15,106 nucleotides of DNA from Actinomycetes bacterium (GTDB lineage Bacteria; Actinomycetota; Actinomycetes; Streptosporangiales; Streptosporangiaceae). Below, one piece after another: positions 1 to 8,424 of this stretch. A model generated the notes under the pieces. It saw only the letters and a program-made list of their open reading frames with translations, was not told the origin of the DNA and made no database searches. The translations under genes and the position numbers were made by a program. Numbering within the stretch: position 1 is the first letter of the stretch; the number at the start of each line of letters is the position of its first letter. The stretch covers positions 1 to 15,106 of the forward strand of contig JAOPYP010000554.1 in assembly GCA_025964635.1 (NCBI GenBank), written 5' to 3'.

Positions 1-29
1 GGCTGAGCTGCAAGATAGCCTTCGGGCCT

Positions 30-2345
30 ATGGTGAAGCACCTTGATCCTTTGGAGAGCACGCCGCCTGCGTTCAGCGAGGCAGCGGCCCGGCAGATCCT
101 GCGGGACAGGTTCGGCGTGGACTCGTCATCCCTCAAGCCCCTGGCGGGCGAGCGGGACCAGAACTTCCAGGTGGGCACGGCCGACGGGCAGCGCTTCCTG
201 TTCAAGATCTCTAACCCGGCGGATGACTGGCCCGTCCTGGAGATGCAGGCTGCCGCGCTGCGCCATATCGAGCAGGTGGATCCCGGCCTCCCCGTGATGC
301 GTGCCCTGCCCGCCGTGTCCGGGGAACCCTGGGTCGAGGTGGCCGGGCCGGACACCCGGACCTACCCGGCGCGGCTCTTCACGTTCCTGCCTGGCCGCGT
401 GGCCGCGAACACGGCGCTCACCACCGAGGCGATCCGGTCCCATGGTCAGATCACGGCCCGCCTCGGACGGGCCTTGCGCGGCTTCTTCCACCGCGCGGCC
501 GACTACGAGATCCTCTGGGACATCACCCACCTGCCCAAGCTCCGCCCACTGCTGACCCATCTGGCCGATGGGCCGCGCAGGGCTCAGGTGGAACGGGTTC
601 TGGATCGGTTCGAGGCCCGGGTCGCGCCGACGCTGCCCGGCCTGCGCGCCCAGGTCATCCACGGGGACATGAGCCTGGACAACGTGCTGTTCGGCGAGGA
701 TCTCCGGCCCAGCGGGATCGTCGACTTCGGGGACATGACCCATGCACCGCTGGTCTGCGATCTGGCCGTTGCAATCGCGGATGTGCTGCACGGCCGTCCG
801 GACGCCATCGCGGCCGCTGCGGCGATGATCGGCGGCTACGTCTCGGTGACGCCACTCGAGGAGGATGAGGCCGGGCTGCTCGCGGACCTGGTGACGGCCA
901 GGCTAGCCACCGAGATCACGGTCACCGCCTGGCGGCAGCGGCTCTATCCGGACAACGCCGCCTACGCCGCGAGCGGCGAGCCCGGGGCCCGCGCCTTCCT
1001 GGATGCCATTGAGGCGATGGGGATAGACGGTGTCGCCCGGCGTTTCCGTGATGCCTGCCGGCAGCTTCCCTATAGGAGGTCTGGCCCCGGCGATCTGCTG
1101 GAGCGCCGCCGTCGCGTGCTCCCCCGCTCGCCACTGTTCTACGAGCACCCGGTGCACCTGGTCCGTGGCGAGGGGGCCTGGCTGTTCGATCCGGACGACC
1201 GGCGGTACCTCGACTGCTACAACAACGTGCCCGTGGTCGGCCACAGCCACCCCCGGGTCACCCAGGCGGTGTCGGAGCAGCAGCGGCTGCTGGCGACCCA
1301 CAGCCGCTACCTGCACGAGGCGATCGTCGAGCTCGCTGAACGACTGCAAGCCACCCTGCCGCCGGAGCTGGACGCCGTCATGGTCGTGAACTCTGGCAGC
1401 GAGGCCAACGACCTCGCCTGGCGGATCGCCCGTGCGGCCACCGGGCAGGCCGGCGCGATCGTGACCGAACACGCCTACCACGGGCTGACCGAGGCCACCC
1501 ATGCCCTGTCCCCCGAGGAATGGGCCAAGGGCGAGCAGCATGCGCACGTCGCCACAGTCCCCGCGCCCGACGGGTACCGCGGCCCGTACCGGCGGGAACA
1601 GGATGGATGGGCAGAGCGGTACGCGGCCCACATCGACGACTCCGTCCGGACGCTGGGCGGCCACGGCTTCGCCGCCCTGTACCTGGACCCGGCCTTTACG
1701 GCCGACGGCATCCTGTCACCCCCTCCCACCTACCTGCGGGAAGCAGCCCGGAGGGCGCGGGCGCTGGGCGGGCTGGTGGTGGCCGACGAGGTACAAGCCG
1801 GTCACGGCCGGTCCGGGACGCACCTGTGGAGCTTCCAGTCCTCAGGCGTGCAGCCCGACATGGTGGTGATGGGCAAACCGATGGGCAACGGCTTCCCAGT
1901 CGCCGCTCTCGTCGTCCGGTCCCCGCTGCTGGAGGCTATTCCCGAGGAGGTCGAGCTGTTCAGCACGTTCGGCGGGAACCCGGTAGCGTGCGCGGCCGCG
2001 CTCGCGGTCCTGGCCGTCATCGACGAGGAAGGCCTGATAGCTAACGCCGCGGAAGTCGGCGCCTATCTGCGGGACGGGCTGCTGACACTGGCCGGACGGC
2101 ATCCCGTGGTGGGCGACGTTCGGGGCGAGGGCCTCCTTCTCGGTGTGGAACTGGTCGGTGAAGCACGTACGCCCGCGGCCGGGCACGCCCGCCAGGTAAC
2201 CGAGGCAATGCGGGAGCGCGGGGTTCTGATCAGCGCGACCGGGCCGGCCGGGAACGTGCTCAAGATCCGGCCGCCCCTGGTATTCCAGCGCGAGCACGCC
2301 GACCTTCTCCTCCAGTCCCTCGACGAGGTTCTCGCTTCTTCCTGA
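30..2345 (+). CDS. Fused APH-fold kinase / class-III PLP-dependent phospho-lyase (aminotransferase fold)
   Basis: This 771-residue bifunctional enzyme has two parts. Residues about 20-340 form an aminoglycoside-phosphotransferase-like kinase: the Brenner motif HGDMSLDN is at 211-218 (catalytic D213) and the metal-binding DFGD is at 232-235. Residues about 350-770 form a class-III aminotransferase fold: SGSEAND at 455-461, the PLP-ring aspartate in ADEVQAGHGR (D586), and the Schiff-base lysine K616 in MGKPMGNGFPVA. The GKPMGNG signature and the YNNVPVVGHSHP segment resemble the AGXT2L group, which are phospho-lyases acting on O-phosphoethanolamine or 5-phosphohydroxylysine rather than true transaminases. 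I infer that the kinase phosphorylates an amino alcohol and the second domain eliminates phosphate and ammonia; the substrate is not readable. The protein is cytosolic, with no signal peptide. The frame stays open to the window's left edge and no clear Shine-Dalgarno precedes the ATG, so a slightly earlier start is possible, though this ATG fits the usual kinase N-terminus. Confidence 0.93.
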   Translation: MVKHLDPLESTPPAFSEAAARQILRDRFGVDSSSLKPLAGERDQNFQVGTADGQRFLFKISNPADDWPVLEMQAAALRHIEQVDPGLPVMRALPAVSGEPWVEVAGPDTRTYPARLFTFLPGRVAANTALTTEAIRSHGQITARLGRALRGFFHRAADYEILWDITHLPKLRPLLTHLADGPRRAQVERVLDRFEARVAPTLPGLRAQVIHGDMSLDNVLFGEDLRPSGIVDFGDMTHAPLVCDLAVAIADVLHGRPDAIAAAAAMIGGYVSVTPLEEDEAGLLADLVTARLATEITVTAWRQRLYPDNAAYAASGEPGARAFLDAIEAMGIDGVARRFRDACRQLPYRRSGPGDLLERRRRVLPRSPLFYEHPVHLVRGEGAWLFDPDDRRYLDCYNNVPVVGHSHPRVTQAVSEQQRLLATHSRYLHEAIVELAERLQATLPPELDAVMVVNSGSEANDLAWRIARAATGQAGAIVTEHAYHGLTEATHALSPEEWAKGEQHAHVATVPAPDGYRGPYRREQDGWAERYAAHIDDSVRTLGGHGFAALYLDPAFTADGILSPPPTYLREAARRARALGGLVVADEVQAGHGRSGTHLWSFQSSGVQPDMVVMGKPMGNGFPVAALVVRSPLLEAIPEEVELFSTFGGNPVACAAALAVLAVIDEEGLIANAAEVGAYLRDGLLTLAGRHPVVGDVRGEGLLLGVELVGEARTPAAGHARQVTEAMRERGVLISATGPAGNVLKIRPPLVFQREHADLLLQSLDEVLASS

Positions 2346-2350
2346 CCTTG

Positions 2351-2369
2351 CGCGAACCGGGGTTCCGCG
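2351..2369 (+). terminator. Possible short hairpin after the kinase/phospho-lyase gene
   Basis: A small imperfect inverted repeat (CGCGAACC ... GGTTCCGCG, one bulged base, very short loop) starts 5 bases after the stop codon. It sits in a 121-bp gap between converging genes, where a terminator would be expected. There is no U-tract, so this is only a weak candidate. Confidence 0.25.
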
Positions 2370-2423
2370 TCCGGCAACTGTGCTCCTTGGCACCAGACCG
2401 GCGCCAGCACCGGAGACCTGCGG

Positions 2424-2457
2424 CCTGACGCCTGACGCCTGACGCCTGAGGCCTGCG
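2424..2457. repeat. 7-bp tandem repeat (CCTGACG)
   Basis: Three perfect head-to-tail copies of CCTGACG (2424-2430, 2431-2437, 2438-2444) are followed by two degenerate copies (CCTGAGG, CCTGCGC). They lie in the short non-coding gap between two converging genes. Slipped-strand expansion is the simplest origin; no function is visible. Confidence 0.85.
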
Positions 2458-2466
2458 CCAGGGCTG

Positions 2467-2985
2467 CTACCCGATTCCGGCCCGGCTGGTGGCGTTCACG
2501 GTCGATCGCGCCGCTGCGCCGCCGACGAGCGTTCCGATCATGGCGCCGATCGCCAGGGTGACGGCCGCAGTGGCGACCTTGGCTCCCAGCGGGGCGGTGG
2601 TGCTGAACGGGTATACGACCACCAGCGTGGTCACCAGGGCCACGATCCAGCCGAAGAACAGAAACGGCCGGGGGGTGCTCACCATCAGCAGGTGCACCAG
2701 CCCGGTCGCAGCCAGCGCGGTGGCCGCCGCCACCAGGACCAGGGCGGTCGTGCGCACGTCACCATAGGCGCCGTCCCGGCTCGGAGCCAGCACCGGGACG
2801 CCGAAGAGCCACCGGCTCACCAGCACGCCGACGAGGGCCGCCAGGCCGGCGACGGCCGCGCTGGCCACCCCGCCCGACCACAACTTCCGGGGATCAACGC
2901 GCACGCCGGCTCGGCTGCCGCGGTTTTCCAGCGACGATGCCCGTGCCGGTTCGCCCGTCGCCTGGTGGTCGTGGATCACGCTCAT
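2467..2985 (-). CDS. DUF6069-type four-helix membrane protein
   Basis: This integral membrane protein of unknown function has 172 residues from the chosen start. A polar, probably cytosolic tail of about 34 residues precedes four hydrophobic segments at roughly 36-60, 79-102, 106-128 and 136-160. The segment TPRPFLFFGWIVAL between helices 2 and 3, and LWSGGVASAAVAGL in helix 1, match my recollection of the actinobacterial DUF6069 family. The frame allows an ATG 15 bases earlier (3000). I prefer 2985 because GAAGG lies 4 bases before it, while nothing like a Shine-Dalgarno is well placed for 3000. The gene stands alone: it converges on the phospho-lyase gene and is separated from jetD by about 220 bp. 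A second DUF6069-like stretch (10926-11213) lies beyond the Wadjet operon. The membrane call is firm; the family name is likely. Confidence 0.8.
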   Translation of the reverse strand: MSVIHDHQATGEPARASSLENRGSRAGVRVDPRKLWSGGVASAAVAGLAALVGVLVSRWLFGVPVLAPSRDGAYGDVRTTALVLVAAATALAATGLVHLLMVSTPRPFLFFGWIVALVTTLVVVYPFSTTAPLGAKVATAAVTLAIGAMIGTLVGGAAARSTVNATSRAGIG

Positions 2986-3126
2986 GGGGCCTTCATCCAT
3001 CTGGTCCGCTGTGGTTTGTCCTTGATCTGAGTGTCACCCGTGAGCCTTGGGCCAAGCTGAGCGTTGCCCGGATGCACGCTTACTATTTCCTGAGCATTTT
3101 CTGACCATGGCGGTAGCGGGCCCCGG

Positions 3127-3140
3127 GCCCGGCGCCGGGC
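3127..3140. repeat. Perfect 14-bp GC palindrome downstream of jetD
   Basis: GCCCGGCGCCGGGC is a perfect palindrome, about 68 bp past the jetD stop codon and 140 bp upstream of the DUF6069 gene on the same strand. It lies next to another GC-rich symmetric run (GGGCCCCGGGCCC, 3118-3130). It could fold as a terminator-like hairpin for the jet operon, but there is no U-tract and the hairpin would have almost no loop. The rest of the roughly 220-bp gap shows no gene; a more AT-rich patch at about 3078-3105 might hold a promoter for the DUF6069 gene. Confidence 0.5.
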
Positions 3141-3207
3141 ACGCATCGAGCGTTGCACGGGGCATCAGTGAGCTATCGGGCTGTGCCGGGTTCACATTGA
3201 CTTCTTG

Positions 3208-4380
3208 CTAGCAGCCGGCGACTGCCTTTTCGACAGCGGAGAAGCTGATCCGTTCTTGTTCCAGGCGGACGGACGAGGCGTAGGCGTCCGAGATGAGGTC
3301 GGCGTAGAGGGCCGACTCAGCCCGATCGAGATGCCCGAGGGCCGCAGCCGTCGGGGATGGCTCGGTGACCCACTGGTCCCGGTGACCCAGCAGGGTGGCC
3401 CGGTCCATGAGCACCGAGCGGGCGCCGGGCAGGTGATGACGCAGCCGGTCAAGGATCGCGAAGCCGTGCGTGTCGAGGTCGCCCCAGTAGACGATGTCGA
3501 GACCTGCCAGCCAGCCGAGCGGCTGGAGCACCGGAACGGCGTACCCCCCGCCGAGGATCGCCATCGCCGCCTCCGGGACCGGGAACGCGAGGTAGGTGAT
3601 CTCGTTCTCAATCACGTAGGCACGGGTGATTCCATCCGGTGCGGCCAGGAATTCATCGGCGCGGACAGATAGCTCGGAGAATCCGCGGAAGCCACCGGCC
3701 ACCCGGAAACGGACGTAGCCGGGCCTGCGGAGGAAGCCGTAGCGCCCGGCGAAGTCGGGCGCTACGGCATGCACGCGTGATGGGTCCAGCTGCGCGTCGA
3801 GGAACTCGGTGAGCACACCTTTGTGCCGCTCAATGAACTTGGTGTCGACACCGGGCACGTCGACCTGCCGCACGTACATGCCGGGTGCCTGCCGCTGCTC
3901 GATCCAGCGGACAGTGGCCAGCAGCTTGTCCCAGTCGCCCGCGAGTCGCAGCGCCCGCATGGGGTGACGCGTTACCCAGGGGACCAGGCGGGTGCCGCTG
4001 ACCGCCTCGAGCAGCCCGGTCAGGCACCGGACCTCGGGACCGACCCGCAACAGCGCCCAGGCGTCGTCGTAATCATCCAGCCAGGCCCGGCAGGGGATGC
4101 TGTTCGTGCCGAAGTGCCGGCCGCCGACCTGCCTGTACTCCACGCGCAGCGGGCCGCGCCCGGCTTCTGCCCATTCGGCCGCCCAGTGGCGGACCTCAGC
4201 CAGGCTTTCGCCGATCTGCCTGGGAGAGGGGCCGCGGATCGGGATGCCAAGCGGCTCCCAGTCCAGTCCGGCGGCGAAGCGGGCCAGCAGCGCGCCGGAG
4301 TCCCACTTCCTCCTGACCCCGGCGCGGATGTCAGCCGGGCGGGCCCACAGACCGGGTCCGCTGGCCGGACGGGTCGCCAT
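3208..4380 (-). CDS. jetD: Wadjet nuclease subunit JetD (DUF3322/DUF2220, TOPRIM)
   Basis: This is the DNA-cleaving subunit of Wadjet. In the described system JetD is a topoisomerase VI-like nuclease that cuts small circular DNA once the SMC motor has extruded it. The chosen protein has 390 residues. Residues 1 to about 190 form the DUF3322-like arm (starting WARPADIRAGVRRKWDSG). The C-terminal half is a TOPRIM domain with an acidic ENE (E258, E260) in VIENEITYLAFP, a DxD (D301, D303) in YWGDLDTHGF, and a late RLEQER motif. These acidic positions are those expected to bind metal and are intact. The frame extends up to 4458, but I chose ATG 4380: it lies 10 bases after the jetC stop, has AAGG about 8 bases before it, and the family match begins immediately. 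Last gene of the jetABCD operon. Confidence 0.95.
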   Translation of the reverse strand: MATRPASGPGLWARPADIRAGVRRKWDSGALLARFAAGLDWEPLGIPIRGPSPRQIGESLAEVRHWAAEWAEAGRGPLRVEYRQVGGRHFGTNSIPCRAWLDDYDDAWALLRVGPEVRCLTGLLEAVSGTRLVPWVTRHPMRALRLAGDWDKLLATVRWIEQRQAPGMYVRQVDVPGVDTKFIERHKGVLTEFLDAQLDPSRVHAVAPDFAGRYGFLRRPGYVRFRVAGGFRGFSELSVRADEFLAAPDGITRAYVIENEITYLAFPVPEAAMAILGGGYAVPVLQPLGWLAGLDIVYWGDLDTHGFAILDRLRHHLPGARSVLMDRATLLGHRDQWVTEPSPTAAALGHLDRAESALYADLISDAYASSVRLEQERISFSAVEKAVAGC

Positions 4381-4390
4381 GGCAGGTGCC

Positions 4391-7300
4391 TTACCCGCCG
4401 GCCGCAGGGACAAGATCGCTGGCCGGAGACGCCGCGGACCCGGCCGCGGTGGTGGCATCGGGATCCGCAGAACCCGCCGCGGTCCCGCTGACGACGATCT
4501 GCTGAGTGATCTGGTGCGCGAGACGCCGGGCCTGGTACTCGCTGATCGTCAGTGTCTGCAGCCGCGAGTCGTTGCTCTGCGGGTTGTCGACGAACCCGAC
4601 CGCGGACACATACGGCTCGATGACGTGGATCTTCTGCAGCGGCGTGACGATCAGCAACTGCAGGCCGAGCCGGCCGAACAGCTCCAGCGCGAACCGCGTT
4701 GACTCGTCGGAACCCCGGCCGAACGCCTCGTCGATGACCGCGAACCGGAACGTCCGTGACTTCGCCGCCCCCCATTCCAGCTTGAACTGATAGGCGAGCG
4801 AGGCGGCCAGGATTGTGTAGGCCAGCTTCTCCTTCTGCCCCCCGGACTTACCGCCGGAGTCGGCGTAGTGCTCGTATTCGGTGTCGTCCTCGCGGTAACG
4901 CTCGGAGGCAGCGAACGTGTACCAGTTCCGGACGTCGGTGACGAACCTGGTCCACCGCCGGTCCGCATCGGTGAGCCCGTCGCGGCCGCGGAACCGCTCG
5001 ATGATGCGGCTCACCTGCAGGAATTTCTGCTCAGAGTACTGGTCGGACTCCTCGCCGGACACCGTGTCGTCGGTGCAGGCCCGCAAGTCTCCCCGGAAGT
5101 CGCGGATGTCCGTGTGCGGGGAAGCCAGCGGTTCCAGCCTGATGTAACGGCCCGGGTTGTAGTCCACGCCGACCAGCGAGGAGTTGATCGTGTCGATCCG
5201 TTCCCTGATCAGCTCAGCCTGCTTGTTCAGCTGAGACTGGAAACCGGCGATGTCCCGGATCGTGTTCTGGTTCAGGTACGTCTTGAACTGCCGCCGGAAC
5301 CGGGGCAAGTCGTCGCCGGTGAGTCGGGTGTGCAGCTCGCGGTAGCCGTCCGCGGCATCCACGGAGTCGTCAAGCTCGGCGGTCTCCACCGGGTACTGCC
5401 GCCGGAACTCCCCCATCGCCGCGACAATTTTATTGGAAAGCCGGGAGAGCCGGTCGGCCCGCTTCGCGGTCAGCGCGATGATCTCGTTGCCGGTCGCCGT
5501 TTCCGCCCGGTCGCACGCTGCGGCCGTCGCCGGTGCGGGCTGCCCGGCCCTGGCTAGCAGGTCCCCGATCGCGGCGAACTGCGTCCGGGCCGGTTCGCAG
5601 CCGTCCTCAGCCTGGATCTGCCGCGCCTCGCTCAGCACGCCCTCAGCCGCTTGCTGCCGGCTGTCCAGTCCGCCCAGCTGGCCGTCCACCCCGCGCTGTG
5701 CGCTTTCAGCCTGGGTGATCTGCTTCTTGACCTCGTCGAGGTCGCGGTTCAGCCGGGCCAGTTCAGCGGAAGAGGCCTCGAGCTCGCGCTGCTCGGCCTT
5801 GAGCTGCTCGGCGCGGTTGACCACGGACTGCCAGTCGATCTCGGCGAACTCATGCGTCTCGTCCAGCCCGGCCAGCACCTCCCCGCGCTTGATCGCGGCG
5901 TCATGCGCCGTCTGGGCCCGCTGCTGCGCGGCCGCGGCCGCGCCAAGGCGGGCGGTGAGCTCCCTGGCCTGGTCCAGCAGCGCGTCGAGCTTGCGCTGGT
6001 TGGACCAGCCGAGCACGTACCGGCTGCGGTCGCCGATGCGGAACCGGTCATCCTTCTCATGCCGCCCGCCGCTGCCTTTGACCTGCCCGGCCTTGGTGAT
6101 CGCCTTGGGCATCCGGCGGAACTCCGCCATCGTCTCCACGCACGCGTGGCCAGCCCGCCGGGCGAGCTCGTGTTCCAGCCATCCGGCGAAGGGCGTGTCC
6201 TTAACCGCCATTTTGGCGGCGAGCGTGCCCGGCCCATGGTGGGCCGGTGCTTCCCGGGTCCGTGACGGCTCAGGCACCCGGTAGTACACCACCCGGTCTT
6301 TCAGGTGGTGGCCGTCGATCCAGTCGGACACGGCGGCATAGTGCCCCTCGGGCACGAGAAGCGACAGCGCGAAGCCGTGCAGCAGACGCTCCGCGGCGCC
6401 CTCCCAGTCGGCTTCGGTGTCCCGTACCGCGATCAGCTCACCGGCGAACGGCAGCGAGTCCTCTCCGACCCGGAGCTCCCGGCAGAGCCAGGCGCGCATC
6501 TCCAGCTGCTTCTTCGGGATGCTGGTCTTGCGGTCTCGCAGGCTGCGCAGCTCGGCGTTGACCTCGGCGGCCTCCTCCTGCAGCACCCTCGCCCGGACGC
6601 CGGTCTCCATCAATGCGTTCTGCTGATCGGCCGCCTCCTGCCGGGCGGCGTCCCGGGCGGCGGTGATCTCGCGGCGCCGGACCGCGAACTGCTCGGCGGT
6701 GTCCACCAGGGCCAGCCCCGCCTGGGCCAGCATGGCGGCGAACCGCCCGGCCTTGCCCATCCTGGACTGGCGCGCCTGGCCGCAGTCACCGAGCTGGCGC
6801 TCGATCTCGGCGAGCCGGTTCCCGCCGTGGCCGGCCAGCTCCACCCGCAGGTCCGTCTCCCGGTCGCGCAGCCGCGCCAGCGTGGCCCCGAGATCGGCGC
6901 GCCGGGCGTGCAGCCGCGCCCGCTCAGTGGCAATCCCGGTCAGTTCCGCGCCAGCCAGCCCGGCCTTGAGATCGGCAAAGTAGTACCGCAGCGCCGCCCG
7001 CTGAGCGTCGAGCGCCGCGATCTCCGCCCGGACGGCGTCGGCCGCGTCGCAGTCCCGCAGCAGCGGGGTCAGCGCCGCCAGCTGAGCCTCGGCCCGCCGC
7101 ACGGCGTCATGGGCCTTGGTCAGATCCTCGAAATGGGCGACGATGCCGGAGACGGCCCTGGCCGCGTCGAACGGCTCCAGCATGTGATCGCGGACGAAGT
7201 CGGTGAGATTGCCCACCGATTTCATCGAGACCGTCTGGTGGAACAGCTCCATCGCCTGCTCGGACTCGATCCCCAGGCGGCGGCGGAAGTCCTTGCCGTA

Positions 7301-7840
7301 GTCGGGGAACGCGTCGTGCAGCCGGACGCCGCTGGCGGCGCGCAGCCGCCGGCGCAAGGCCGTGACGTCGGCGCCGAAGTCGGCGAAGTCCCCGGTCACC
7401 GACAGCGGCCGCTCAGCTGTCACGTAGAACCGGTCCGGCTGGCCGGCCGCGCCACCGCGCAGCCAGAACACCTGGGCGAGGCTGACGGTCGCCCCGTAGC
7501 CGGGGTTGGTAAACACGCCCAGGATCACGCTGTAATCCGAGCCGTCCCGCAGCGCCACCGGCTTCGTCGCCCCGGTGACCTCGTTGCGCTCGGTCTTGTA
7601 GTAGCCGAGCACGTAGGAGCGCAGGCTGCGTTCGCGGGTGTCGGCCCCGGCCGCCTTGTTATAGGAGATGCGCTGGGCAGGCATCAGCAGCGTGGTGACG
7701 GCATCCACGACCGTGGACTTCCCCGAGCCGATGTCACCGGTGAGCAGCGTGTTCTGCCCGTCGAGGCCGAGTGACCAGACCCGGCCGCCGAACGTGCCCC
7801 AGTTGTACAGCTCGAGGCGGCTCAAGCGGAAGCCGGTCAC
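4391..7840 (-). CDS. jetC: Wadjet SMC-like ATPase JetC
   Basis: This 1149-residue protein is the MukB/SbcC-like SMC motor of Wadjet, which uses ATP to extrude DNA loops with JetA and JetB. The N-terminal head carries Walker A GDIGSGKST (35-43, K41). A first coiled-coil arm runs from about 250 to 440, rich in A, E, R and L. A globular hinge-like region spans roughly 441-612 (IPKKQLEMRAW ... LGWSNQRKLD). The return coil covers about 613-800. The C-terminal head has the ABC-type signature SGGQKEK (999-1005) and Walker B FAVIDEAFG (D1037, E1038). All ATPase motifs are intact. The start is GTG at 7840: it overlaps the jetB stop as GTGA, has GAGGAG five bases upstream, and opens directly into the SMC head (FRLSRLELYNWGTF). 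The longer in-frame start at 7906 would only add low-complexity sequence translated from jetB in another frame. Confidence 0.97.
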   Translation of the reverse strand: MTGFRLSRLELYNWGTFGGRVWSLGLDGQNTLLTGDIGSGKSTVVDAVTTLLMPAQRISYNKAAGADTRERSLRSYVLGYYKTERNEVTGATKPVALRDGSDYSVILGVFTNPGYGATVSLAQVFWLRGGAAGQPDRFYVTAERPLSVTGDFADFGADVTALRRRLRAASGVRLHDAFPDYGKDFRRRLGIESEQAMELFHQTVSMKSVGNLTDFVRDHMLEPFDAARAVSGIVAHFEDLTKAHDAVRRAEAQLAALTPLLRDCDAADAVRAEIAALDAQRAALRYYFADLKAGLAGAELTGIATERARLHARRADLGATLARLRDRETDLRVELAGHGGNRLAEIERQLGDCGQARQSRMGKAGRFAAMLAQAGLALVDTAEQFAVRRREITAARDAARQEAADQQNALMETGVRARVLQEEAAEVNAELRSLRDRKTSIPKKQLEMRAWLCRELRVGEDSLPFAGELIAVRDTEADWEGAAERLLHGFALSLLVPEGHYAAVSDWIDGHHLKDRVVYYRVPEPSRTREAPAHHGPGTLAAKMAVKDTPFAGWLEHELARRAGHACVETMAEFRRMPKAITKAGQVKGSGGRHEKDDRFRIGDRSRYVLGWSNQRKLDALLDQARELTARLGAAAAAQQRAQTAHDAAIKRGEVLAGLDETHEFAEIDWQSVVNRAEQLKAEQRELEASSAELARLNRDLDEVKKQITQAESAQRGVDGQLGGLDSRQQAAEGVLSEARQIQAEDGCEPARTQFAAIGDLLARAGQPAPATAAACDRAETATGNEIIALTAKRADRLSRLSNKIVAAMGEFRRQYPVETAELDDSVDAADGYRELHTRLTGDDLPRFRRQFKTYLNQNTIRDIAGFQSQLNKQAELIRERIDTINSSLVGVDYNPGRYIRLEPLASPHTDIRDFRGDLRACTDDTVSGEESDQYSEQKFLQVSRIIERFRGRDGLTDADRRWTRFVTDVRNWYTFAASERYREDDTEYEHYADSGGKSGGQKEKLAYTILAASLAYQFKLEWGAAKSRTFRFAVIDEAFGRGSDESTRFALELFGRLGLQLLIVTPLQKIHVIEPYVSAVGFVDNPQSNDSRLQTLTISEYQARRLAHQITQQIVVSGTAAGSADPDATTAAGSAASPASDLVPAAGG

Positions 7841-8424
7841 TCCTGCTCCTCCCCCTCCAGCAGCGCGGCGTACTCGGCCAGCCGCGTGTCGAAGTCGGCC
7901 AGCCACTGGCCGTCGACAAAGGCTTTCAGAATGCGCCGTACCTCGTATACCTGCTCGGAATTCTTTGCGGCCCGCAGGAAGCCGAGTTCGACGGCCTTGT
8001 TGATGTGTGCGTCGATCTGGTCGGTGAGCCGGGCTTCGTTGCTGGTCGCCGGGAGGAATACCCGGACGCTTTCGGTGATCTGCTCCCGGGTCAGCATGAG
8101 CCGGGTGTCACCGCCCTGGGCGTCGAACTCGGCGAGCTTCTTGCGCAGCAGCGCGAGCAGCAGACTCACGTGAAATGACAGCGCCCGGCGCGGGATCAGC
8201 CGGGGCAGCGGGTCGGCATCCTCGGGCTCGCCGGGGTGCTGGCGGAGGAACGCGTAGCCTTCGGCCTCGTCAATGACGACCTGCAGGCCCAGCACATCCA
8301 CGTAGTCCCTGGCCTGCGGCTGCAGTTCAAGCAGGCTCCGCCACGCGCGGTCGTGCGAGTCGCGGTAGACAACGCCCCTCATGAGCTGGGTCACCGCGAG
8401 CGACAGATCAGGTTCGGCGGTCAT
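7837..8424 (-). CDS. jetB: Wadjet KITE-like subunit JetB (DUF4194)
   Basis: This 195-residue soluble protein occupies the position and has the length of JetB, the MukE/KITE-like accessory subunit that bridges kleisin and SMC heads in Wadjet. Visible features that fit DUF4194 are the N-terminal LMRGVVYRDSH, the central DVLGLQVVIDEAEGYAFLRQ, and a winged-helix-like C-terminal part with IDAHINKAVELGFLR. Its ATG overlaps the jetA stop codon (ATGA), and a strong AGGAGG lies five bases before it. Its stop overlaps the jetC GTG start. This tight coupling suggests that A, B and C are made in fixed proportion. The frame extends further upstream inside jetA, but that part is antisense-of-reading noise. 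The assignment rests on both sequence features and operon position. Confidence 0.92.
   Translation of the reverse strand: MTAEPDLSLAVTQLMRGVVYRDSHDRAWRSLLELQPQARDYVDVLGLQVVIDEAEGYAFLRQHPGEPEDADPLPRLIPRRALSFHVSLLLALLRKKLAEFDAQGGDTRLMLTREQITESVRVFLPATSNEARLTDQIDAHINKAVELGFLRAAKNSEQVYEVRRILKAFVDGQWLADFDTRLAEYAALLEGEEQE
7846..7851 (-). promoter_or_regulatory. Ribosome binding site deciding the jetC GTG start
   Basis: GAGGAG on the minus strand lies five bases before GTG 7840 and inside the last codons of jetB. It supports the GTG start, which forms a 4-base GTGA overlap with the jetB stop, over the more distant start at 7906. Confidence 0.75.

Noticed and set aside
4381..4458. N-terminal extension of jetD overlapping the jetC end
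   Set aside because: The extra 26 residues are Pro/Arg-rich and come from jetC sequence in another frame. ATG 4380 has a spaced AAGG and starts the family match.
6305..7774. 489-codon open frame on the plus strand
   Set aside because: It is the complement of jetC. High GC with strong third-position bias leaves long open antisense frames; the translation shows no recognisable domain.
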